A stretch of DNA of 11,193 nucleotides from Scatosoma sp045645245 (GTDB taxonomy: Bacteria; Bacillota; Clostridia; Christensenellales; Borkfalkiaceae), in NCBI GenBank assembly GCA_045645245.1, contig JAZRIK010000075.1:1-11193 (forward strand), read 5' to 3'. The first letter of the stretch is position 1, and every line of letters begins with the position of its first letter. The notes under the pieces are model-generated. The model was not told the DNA's origin and did not search any database. It was given only the letters and a program-made list of their open reading frames with translations. The translations under genes were made by a program, and so were the position numbers. Positions 1-5,790 of this stretch are shown one piece after another.

Positions 1-1829
1 CGATCACCGTATCGCAATATCTGCAAGCGGAAACGGGGCTGTTCGATTTGGTTATCTTCGACGAAGCGTCGCAAATTCCCACGGCGGATGCCATTTGTTC
101 GCTTGCGCGCGGTAAGAGTGCGATTATCGTCGGCGATCCCAAGCAATTACCGCCGACTACCTTCTTTAACGTTAACTACGTCGATGAAGATAACCTTGAA
201 AACGAAGATATGGAAAGCGTTTTGGACGATTGCTTGGCAATTAATATGCCGCAACGCCATCTCACTTGGCATTATCGCAGTAAGCACGAAAGCTTAATTG
301 CATTCTCTAACGTCACCTATTACGATAATCGGCTTTGCACCTTCCCGTCGCCTGACGCACTCAATAGTAAAGTGAAATTTGTGCTCGTGGAAGACGGCAC
401 TTACGACCGTGGGTTTAGCAAGCGCAACAAAGCGGAAGGGGACGCGTTGGTGGACGAAGTTATCCGCCGTTTGTCCGACCCTGTTTTGTGTAAAAATAGT
501 ATCGGTATCGTCACGTTTAGCAACGTGCAAAAGGAATATATCGAACGCAAGCTCACGCAAACGATTGCGGAAAAGCGTTTGGATAGAGAAGCGTACGAGC
601 GCGAAGAGCCGTTGTTTGTCAAAAACCTTGAAAACGTGCAAGGGGACGAACGCGACGTTATCTTATTCTCTATTTGCTACGGCCCCGACCGTTTGGGCAG
701 AATTTCGCTCAACTTCGGTCCGCTTAACCAAGCGGGCGGTTGGCGCAGATTAAACGTAGCCGTTTCGCGTGCGCGCGAAGAAATGGTCGTATTCTCGTCG
801 ATGACGGGCGCGATGATCGATTTGTCTAAAACCAACTCCAAAGGCGTTGCCGGCTTGAAAGCATTCCTTGACTTTGCGGAAAAGGGCAGAACGAATTTGG
901 CAATTTCGTCCAGCAATTTGGTGGCGAAAAAAGCAGGGCTTGGCAAGTATATCGCCGAAGAGTTGGCTTCGTACGGGTACGAGTGCCGCTACGACGTGGG
1001 CGCGTCTGGGTTTAAGATTGACGTTGCCGTGCTCGACCCGCGCAATAAGCACAAGTTTATTTTGGCGATTTTGTGCGATACGCCCAACCGTTTTTCTATC
1101 AAAGATAGAAACGTATTGCAGGTGCAAACACTCAAACGCAACAACTGGAACGTTTTACGCTTATTCTCGGTGAACTATTATAACAATCCCAAGCGTGAAA
1201 TTAAGAAAATCAAAGACTTGCTTGATAAGCTCACGGGGGCGGACAAAAAGGGCGGAACAGAGCTCAACCGCGCGAAAAAACCGTACAAGGAAGCCAAGTT
1301 AGAGCCGCTCTATGAAAATGCAAACTACGTGACGTCGGGCGAAAACGATAAAGAAATTTTATCGCGGTTAAAAACCATCGTGGCGGTGGAAGAGCCGATT
1401 TCCGATGAGTTTTTGATGCGCAGATGCTTGACGAGCTTGGGTATCACAAAATACGGCAGTAAAGTGGAAAGCCGTATGCAGGCGCTCGTTGCTCTTTGCG
1501 GATTTAAGTTTGAAAAGGTGCTTGGCACGACGTATTATCATAAAACGGACAAATGGACGGGGTATGACAAGTACCGTGTGGAAGCGGGCGAGCCCATTCG
1601 GAAAGCGGAAACCGACTATTCGCCGTATGAGATTTTAGCGATTATTCGCGGCGCGTTGGAAGACAAGGTGGCGCTGTATATGGACGAAATTAATACCATT
1701 GTCTCGTCGGTATTGCGCATCGCCAAGCCGACCGATAAATTTATCGCATACGTCAACGAATACGTATCGCTGGGCGAAGATAAGGGCTTGTTCGTGCGGT
1801 CGGTATCGGATAGAATTTCCCTTGCATGA
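1..1829 (+). CDS. Superfamily I DNA helicase with Vsr/MTES_1575-like nuclease domain and DUF3320 tail (5' end missing)
   Basis: The frame is open from base 3, so the gene begins before the window; the first visible ATG/TTG-type codon (TTG at 48) is internal. Counting from the Ile codon at base 3, I see helicase motif II (FDEAS, about 19-23), motif III (GDPKQLPPT, 44-52), a WHYRSKHESL segment (about 89-98), motif V (VQGDERDVI, 213-221) and motif VI (LNVAVSRAR, about 250-258). This is the AAA_11/AAA_12 C-terminal arrangement of UPF1-like superfamily I helicases. Residues about 300-395 resemble the Vsr-like MTES_1575 endonuclease domain (GFKIDVAVLDP, then LAILCD), and about 460-510 match DUF3320. 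Such fusions are large proteins of unclear role, often suspected in DNA repair or defence. The Walker A half is off the window. The family's usual acidic residue before CD reads Leu here, so the nuclease may be inactive. comEC follows after 23 bp, possibly in the same transcript. Confidence 0.88.
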   Translation, partial: ITVSQYLQAETGLFDLVIFDEASQIPTADAICSLARGKSAIIVGDPKQLPPTTFFNVNYVDEDNLENEDMESVLDDCLAINMPQRHLTWHYRSKHESLIAFSNVTYYDNRLCTFPSPDALNSKVKFVLVEDGTYDRGFSKRNKAEGDALVDEVIRRLSDPVLCKNSIGIVTFSNVQKEYIERKLTQTIAEKRLDREAYEREEPLFVKNLENVQGDERDVILFSICYGPDRLGRISLNFGPLNQAGGWRRLNVAVSRAREEMVVFSSMTGAMIDLSKTNSKGVAGLKAFLDFAEKGRTNLAISSSNLVAKKAGLGKYIAEELASYGYECRYDVGASGFKIDVAVLDPRNKHKFILAILCDTPNRFSIKDRNVLQVQTLKRNNWNVLRLFSVNYYNNPKREIKKIKDLLDKLTGADKKGGTELNRAKKPYKEAKLEPLYENANYVTSGENDKEILSRLKTIVAVEEPISDEFLMRRCLTSLGITKYGSKVESRMQALVALCGFKFEKVLGTTYYHKTDKWTGYDKYRVEAGEPIRKAETDYSPYEILAIIRGALEDKVALYMDEINTIVSSVLRIAKPTDKFIAYVNEYVSLGEDKGLFVRSVSDRISLA

Positions 1830-1852
1830 TCGCTTAAAACACAAAAGAAAAA

Positions 1853-3523
1853 ATGGAAGAAGTAGCACAAAACAACGTAAATACCGCGGCGGAAGATAAA
1901 GTTTTTAACTTCCGCCCGGTTGCATTTTGCGGCGTTTGCTTGTGCTTGGGTATTTTCTTTGCATATTTTGTGGTCGTTTATCAGTTTTCCTTTTGGTTGC
2001 TTGCAATCGGCGCGTCCATTTTGGGCGGGTCGATTTTCTTTTTGCGAAAGCACTCTAATTTTTCTATCATCGTGAAACGCACCGCGTTGCTCACGCTGGC
2101 ATTCTTGGTAGGTATGGGCTCGTTTTTGCTGCAAATACATAACTTTTCGCAAGCGGAATATTACGACGGCGAATACGTAAGCGTGAGCGGAAAAGTAGCG
2201 TCTTGTCGAGAAACGAGCGGTGGCGCAGAATTGATTATAAATCAAATATACGCGGACGGAAAAGCGTTGAAGGGCAAACTCATCGCGTACCTGCCTAGCG
2301 CATTTTTAGAAATCATAGATGACGGCAACGAAGTATTGCTCACAGGAAAGCTCTATACGGACAACAAGCTGACGGACGAAAACGGACTGCGCGCGTATGC
2401 GATTGCGGACGATATTCGTTATCGGTTTAGTGCGGACGGTTGTCAAATTATCGATGCGCCGTTTTCTCTATTCCCGTGGTTGCGTACGCGGATAAAAGAC
2501 GCCGTTCGCGCGGGTATGGATGAAGTGAGTGCGTCCGTCACACTCGGCGTGCTATTAAGCGATACTTCGTTTATGGACGACGGACTTTTACAAAATATGC
2601 GCTATGGCGGAATTGCGCACGTGTTTGCGGTTTCGGGCTTACACGTAGGGGCGTTGTTCGTGTTTGTCGGTTTGCTGATACAGAAAACGCGTTTGCGTAA
2701 ATTATCCAAGCTTTCGCGCGTATTGTTTTTGGTGGCGGCACTCACGCTATACGGCGGCGTATGCGGTTTTTCGCCGTCTATCGTGCGTGCGATCGTGATG
2801 TGTTTGTGCGTGTACGTTGCGCGTATCGTTGGGTTTGGGAAAGACGCGTTGGAAACGCTCGGCGCGGCGGCGATTGTCGTTTTACTGCTTTCGCCCGTAG
2901 ATTTATTTTTAGTTGGCTTTATGCTTTCGTTTGGTGCGTGCTACGGTATGGCAATGCTCACGCGCCCGATTGCACGTATGCTCAATTTCGCACTTGACCA
3001 TCTTCAAGCAAAGGCGCAGGGCTGTAAAGTGGAAACAATCGTTTACGAGCGGTTGCACCACCCGCCGCAAATTTGGGAACGAATAAAAAATGCTTGCGTT
3101 TCGTACGTATCCGCAAGTACGGCTGCGCAAATTGCAACCGCGCCCATTTGCTTATGGGCGTTTGGGTATTTATCGGGCGCGGCAACGCTTTTGAATTGGC
3201 TGTTCGTCCCGCTCGTGACAGCAACGTTTTCCGCGCTGTTGCTCTTGGTCTTGATAGCAAGCTTGCTGCCCGTTGGATTGAGTTCGATACTCTTATATTT
3301 GCCTATGCTTATTTGGTCGGGGCTTTTACTCGTCTTTCAAACGCTTGATTTTTCCAAGCTCTGCATTACGTCGCTAAAGGTGGAATACGGCAGTATGATT
3401 TCGTACTATTTAGGTATTGCGTTTTGTTCGGATAAGTTTAACCTAAAACCGTGCGTGAAGCGTATATTTGCGTGCGTTTGTTTTACGGCGTTTGCAATAA
3501 CCGTGTACGCGTTGAGTTTATGA
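1853..3523 (+). CDS. comEC: ComEC/Rec2-family DNA-uptake channel protein, without metallo-beta-lactamase domain
   Basis: A 556-residue integral membrane protein. An N-terminal DUF4131-like part has hydrophobic helices at about 25-65 and 78-95, followed by an OB-fold-like soluble segment (VSGKVASC at 111-118 to LLTGKL at about 162-167). The Competence domain occupies about 225-505 with its hallmarks AVSGLHVG (259-266), GFSPSIVRA (305-313), SPVDLFLVGFMLSFGA (347-362) and LLNWLFVP (446-453). ComEC forms the inner-membrane pore that passes single-stranded DNA during transformation. Many ComEC proteins continue into a metallo-beta-lactamase domain of about 250 residues; here the protein ends soon after the last helices, so it is a short form. 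The start ATG has only an A-rich, weak ribosome site and lies 23 bp after the helicase stop, suggesting translation linked to the upstream gene. comEC next to holA is a common Bacillota arrangement. No other competence gene is in the window, so real competence is unproven. Confidence 0.9.
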   Translation: MEEVAQNNVNTAAEDKVFNFRPVAFCGVCLCLGIFFAYFVVVYQFSFWLLAIGASILGGSIFFLRKHSNFSIIVKRTALLTLAFLVGMGSFLLQIHNFSQAEYYDGEYVSVSGKVASCRETSGGAELIINQIYADGKALKGKLIAYLPSAFLEIIDDGNEVLLTGKLYTDNKLTDENGLRAYAIADDIRYRFSADGCQIIDAPFSLFPWLRTRIKDAVRAGMDEVSASVTLGVLLSDTSFMDDGLLQNMRYGGIAHVFAVSGLHVGALFVFVGLLIQKTRLRKLSKLSRVLFLVAALTLYGGVCGFSPSIVRAIVMCLCVYVARIVGFGKDALETLGAAAIVVLLLSPVDLFLVGFMLSFGACYGMAMLTRPIARMLNFALDHLQAKAQGCKVETIVYERLHHPPQIWERIKNACVSYVSASTAAQIATAPICLWAFGYLSGAATLLNWLFVPLVTATFSALLLLVLIASLLPVGLSSILLYLPMLIWSGLLLVFQTLDFSKLCITSLKVEYGSMISYYLGIAFCSDKFNLKPCVKRIFACVCFTAFAITVYALSL

Positions 3524-3551
3524 AAACGCAGTAAAAATTCTCGTCAATTTG

Positions 3552-3580
3552 TTGATTTTTAGCCTAGATTGTGCTATAAT
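3552..3580 (+). promoter_or_regulatory. Promoter of holA (extended -10)
   Basis: TTGATT at 3552-3557 and TATAAT at 3575-3580 are separated by exactly 17 bp, and TGC directly before the -10 makes it an extended -10 (TGnTATAAT). The predicted transcript start near 3587 lies about 8 bases before the first ATG (3595) but leaves a normal leader for the TTG start at 3616. This lets holA be transcribed separately from comEC. Confidence 0.8.
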
Positions 3581-3600
3581 ACAATAGAGAAAGTATGGTA

Positions 3601-3606
3601 AAGGAG
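3601..3606 (+). promoter_or_regulatory. Ribosome binding site that decides the holA start
   Basis: AAGGAG sits 9 bases before the TTG codon at 3616, which is ideal spacing. It lies inside the reading frame if the ATG at 3595 is used, and that ATG has no Shine-Dalgarno and almost no leader. The site therefore favours TTG 3616 as the true start. Confidence 0.75.
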
Positions 3607-3615
3607 CGTGAACCG

Positions 3616-4614
3616 TTGAAATACGTTGATTTTAAGAAATTTACCGATGAAAACGGTGCAAAACCCATTTATCTGTTTGAAGGGGAAGAAGGGTATTTTC
3701 GTGCAAAGGGCGAAGAGCTGCTCAAAGCGCGCTTTTTACAAGAGCCCACGCTCGATTATATTTCCTTGGACGGCGGAACGCTCAAAGGCGAGCAAATACG
3801 CTCGATTGCCGACGCGCTCAATTCCTTTCCGTTTATCAGCGAAAAACGAGTGGTACGCGTAAGTGAATTTTACCCTACCGAAAAGGAATACGAAGCGTAT
3901 TTAAGCGACTTGTTTGAAAATCCGCCCCCGCAAGGGCTTTTGATGATTGTGAACAGCGCAAAACCCAAAACGGGCAGCGCGGCGCTCGTAAAAAAGCCCA
4001 ACGTCACCTACGTCGATTGCGGAAAATCGGACGAAGAAACGATTAAGCGTTGGATTTATCTCACTTGCAAGCGCGCAGGCGTATATGCGGACGGCGTCAC
4101 CTGCGGAAAGCTGGCAAGCTATTGCACGTTCGATATGTCGCGCATATCCAAGGAAACGGAAAAATTGCTTGGATATTGTCAAGCGTCGTCGCTCGAACGC
4201 TTAACGGACGAAATCGTCGATGCGCTCGTGTATCCCGATGCGGAATATAAACTCTACGAGCTGACGAACGCGCTTGCACGGAAAAATTATTCGGCGTTTA
4301 TGAAAATTTTAACCGACTTATCCACGAAAGGGTTTAACGAGCTTTCCTTGCTCTCGTCGCTTGCGTCGTATTTCAAGGGCTTATACGAAACGTCGGTGCT
4401 GCGTGGGAGCGACGCGGAAATTGCCGCGGCGTTAGGCGTAAAAGAATTCGTTGCAAAAAAGAATAGGGAACAGGCGGCGAAATTCCCCAAAGGGGAATTG
4501 TTGCGCTGTTATCAAGGGGTGTATCAGGCGATTAGCGATATTAAATGCGGCAATATGACGCCCCCGTCCGCGTTAAAGACGGTTATTTCCCGCTTGTTTT
4601 TTGCAAATTTGTAA
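3616..4614 (+). CDS. holA: DNA polymerase III subunit delta (HolA)
   Basis: This is the clamp-loader delta subunit, which opens the beta sliding clamp at primer-template junctions during replication. The N-terminal hallmark KPIYLFEGEEGYF lies at about residues 14-26 from the TTG start. It is followed by a RecA-like but ATPase-inactive domain and a helical C-terminal collar domain (SAFMKILTDLSTKG and a SDIKCGNMTPPSALKTVISRLF ending are typical). From TTG 3616 the protein is 332 residues, normal for the family. The frame also allows ATG 3595 (339 residues), but the Shine-Dalgarno and promoter positions argue against it. It lies 92 bp after comEC with its own promoter. No oddity is visible in the protein. 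Confidence 0.93.
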   Translation: MKYVDFKKFTDENGAKPIYLFEGEEGYFRAKGEELLKARFLQEPTLDYISLDGGTLKGEQIRSIADALNSFPFISEKRVVRVSEFYPTEKEYEAYLSDLFENPPPQGLLMIVNSAKPKTGSAALVKKPNVTYVDCGKSDEETIKRWIYLTCKRAGVYADGVTCGKLASYCTFDMSRISKETEKLLGYCQASSLERLTDEIVDALVYPDAEYKLYELTNALARKNYSAFMKILTDLSTKGFNELSLLSSLASYFKGLYETSVLRGSDAEIAAALGVKEFVAKKNREQAAKFPKGELLRCYQGVYQAISDIKCGNMTPPSALKTVISRLFFANL

Positions 4615-4650
4615 AAACGCTTTGAAAAACGCTTTATTTTGCTTTATTTT
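4613..4650. repeat. Tandem short repeats after holA
   Basis: AAAAACGCTTT occurs at 4613-4623 and again at 4625-4635 (12-bp period). GCTTTATTTT then occurs at 4631-4640 and 4641-4650 (10-bp period). The two overlapping tandem duplications start in the holA stop codon and run into the AT-rich cdaA promoter region. They look like replication-slippage products. Confidence 0.7.
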
Positions 4651-4671
4651 TTAGGAAATATTATATATAAT
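4643..4671 (+). promoter_or_regulatory. Likely promoter of cdaA
   Basis: A consensus -10 TATAAT lies at 4666-4671 within a very AT-rich stretch, with TTTATT at 4643-4648 as a poor -35 at 17 bp. A second possibility is TTGAAA (4622-4627) with TATTTT (4645-4650), also at 17 bp. Which one is used cannot be decided from sequence, but transcription starting in this gap is likely. Confidence 0.5.
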
Positions 4672-4694
4672 AATATTAAGAAGTTTTCCTATCG

Positions 4695-4714
4695 CCGCTC
4701 GCGCGTGCGCGCGG
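4695..4714 (+). promoter_or_regulatory. GC-only hairpin / alternating CG run in the cdaA leader
   Basis: Nearly all bases here are C or G. Bases 4700-4713 alternate pyrimidine and purine without a break (CGCGCGTGCGCGCG). The outer CCGC/GCGG can pair, with a 2-base bulge and three more pairs inside. It lies in the predicted untranslated leader, 10 bases before the GGAGG (4724-4728) of cdaA. A role in RNA structure or as a supercoiling-sensitive DNA element is possible but not shown. Confidence 0.4.
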
Positions 4715-4733
4715 TTGAAGAACGGAGGAATTT

Positions 4734-5615
4734 ATGTTATACGGACTTTTGTCAACGATGGAACGCTTGACGCAAATTAAGGACGGTGCAATTGCATTCT
4801 TTATGCAATTCCAAGTAATTTTCGCGGTAGAAATTTTGTTCTTTTTTGCGCTCATTTTCTACGTATCCAAAATTTTGCGCGACAACGACGCAACCAAATT
4901 GATGCTTTTATACTGGTTGCTGCTTTTGGGCGGCGGCGCATTGCACGTGTTTGCGGACCAACTCATCGATAAGCAATTTTTACTCTTTTACGTAATGCTT
5001 TTGTCGGCGTTTATGTTGATTTTATTCAACGTGGAAGTAAAAAAGAGCTTGTGGGACGTGCATTCTGCGAAAGAAACGGTGGAAAAGCACACGGGCGGTA
5101 ATACCGACGTGCGGTCGCAAGCGGATACCGAGCGTTGTATGCAAAACATCATCAAAGCGTTGCAAAATATGTCTAAAAATAACGTAGGCGCGCTCATTGT
5201 GCTTTCCAAAGGCAGCTTGCCCAAGCAAGTTTTACAAAGCGGCGTGACCATCGACGCGGAAATTTCTACGCAAATGCTGGAAGGCATTTTCTTCCCCAAA
5301 GCACCTTTGCACGACGGCGCGACGATTATTCACGGCCATAAAATTCAGGCGGCGGGCTGTTTCTTGCCGCTCACGCAAAAGACCAGTTATCCCAAAGAAT
5401 ACGGCACTCGCCATCGCGCAGGCATCGGCATTACCGAAGTGGCAAACGTAATTTCGCTGGTCGTGTCCGAAGAAACGGGGATTATTTCCATCATCAAGCA
5501 GGGCAACGTGGTTCGTTATGCCGATTATGATATGTTGGTGGATGCATTGAAAGATTATTACTGGCAGGATATGCCGCTCACGGATACCAAGAAACGCGGA
5601 GGGTTGTTGAGATGA
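4734..5615 (+). CDS. cdaA: Diadenylate cyclase CdaA (c-di-AMP synthase)
   Basis: This membrane-bound enzyme condenses two ATP into the second messenger c-di-AMP, which controls potassium and osmolyte uptake and cell-wall homeostasis. Three hydrophobic helices lie at about 29-46, 55-75 and 82-99, then a linker (about 105-145) and the DAC domain (about 148-262). The DAC domain carries both catalytic motifs, DGA (194-196, in PLHDGATI) and RHR (226-228, in GTRHRAGIGITE), plus VSEETG (244-249). Length (293) is normal. The start has GGAGG 5 bases upstream. After the third helix the family commonly reads FQPELR; here it is FNVEVK (98-103). The stop overlaps the start of a small CdaR-like ORF. The usual glmM neighbour is absent; lysC follows instead. 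Confidence 0.95.
   Translation: MLYGLLSTMERLTQIKDGAIAFFMQFQVIFAVEILFFFALIFYVSKILRDNDATKLMLLYWLLLLGGGALHVFADQLIDKQFLLFYVMLLSAFMLILFNVEVKKSLWDVHSAKETVEKHTGGNTDVRSQADTERCMQNIIKALQNMSKNNVGALIVLSKGSLPKQVLQSGVTIDAEISTQMLEGIFFPKAPLHDGATIIHGHKIQAAGCFLPLTQKTSYPKEYGTRHRAGIGITEVANVISLVVSEETGIISIIKQGNVVRYADYDMLVDALKDYYWQDMPLTDTKKRGGLLR
5598..5603 (+). promoter_or_regulatory. Ribosome binding site of the small ORF after cdaA
   Basis: GGAGGG lies inside the last codons of cdaA (Arg-Gly-Gly-Leu), 8 bases before the ATG at 5612. This near-perfect Shine-Dalgarno at good spacing is the main evidence that the 34-codon ORF is translated. Confidence 0.75.
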
Positions 5616-5716
5616 AATTTATGCATTTTTTGAAAGACGTATTTATCTCTAAATTTTGGATTAAGTTTTTGTCCTTGCTTTTTGCCGTGTTAATTGTAAT
5701 ACTGCTCAACGTATAA
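5612..5716 (+). CDS. 34-residue single-helix membrane peptide resembling the N-terminal anchor of CdaR
   Basis: The ATG overlaps the cdaA stop (ATGA) and has the GGAGGG site 8 bases upstream, so translational coupling is likely. The peptide starts MKFMHFLKDVFISKFW, basic and aromatic, and then has one hydrophobic helix (FLSLLFAVLIVILLNV) reaching the stop codon TAA. The order of short basic head, K-x-LSLLFA and a single transmembrane helix is how CdaR (YbbR-family) proteins begin, and CdaR is the usual gene after cdaA. Normal CdaR continues for several hundred residues of extracytoplasmic YbbR repeats; none remain here, and lysC starts 74 bp later. It may be a functional minimal CdaA partner or the remnant of a deleted cdaR. 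The identification rests on position and pattern, not on alignment. Confidence 0.65.
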   Translation: MKFMHFLKDVFISKFWIKFLSLLFAVLIVILLNV

Positions 5717-5736
5717 ATGTTTTTCGGGGAAAGGAT

Positions 5737-5779
5737 AGAGAGTACATTATTTACTCTTTTCGTTGCAGATGAAAGAGTA
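5737..5779 (+). promoter_or_regulatory. lysC leader with two mutually exclusive hairpins
   Basis: The central segment TACTCTTT (5752-5759) can pair with AGAGAGTA upstream (5737-5744; 8 pairs, one G-U, 7-base loop). It can also pair with AAAGAGTA downstream (5772-5779; 8 perfect pairs, 12-base loop). The downstream hairpin ends one base before GGGAG, the lysC ribosome site at 5781-5785. The arrangement could act as a small translational switch or attenuator. The leader is too short for a classical lysine riboswitch, and no known aptamer is recognised. Confidence 0.4.
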
Positions 5780-5790
5780 TGGGAGTTTTT

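Noticed and set aside
1..1829. The helicase-nuclease fusion as part of a multi-gene defence island.
   Set aside because: Its downstream neighbours are core genes (comEC, holA, cdaA, lysC), and no other defence or mobile gene is visible; the upstream side is not in the window.
1616..2245. A 209-codon - strand open frame spanning the helicase end and comEC start.
   Set aside because: Both + strand genes have clear family motifs across this stretch, and the - strand protein has no recognisable features.
3524..3561. A possible terminator between comEC and holA (AAAAAT ... ATTTTT with CAA/TTG inside).
   Set aside because: Pairing needs a 6-base one-sided bulge and is all AT; it also overlaps the holA -35, so it is not convincing.
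5717..5790. A lysine riboswitch or T-box upstream of lysC.
   Set aside because: The gap after the preceding ORF is only 74 bases, too short for either class, and no conserved aptamer or T-box sequence is visible.
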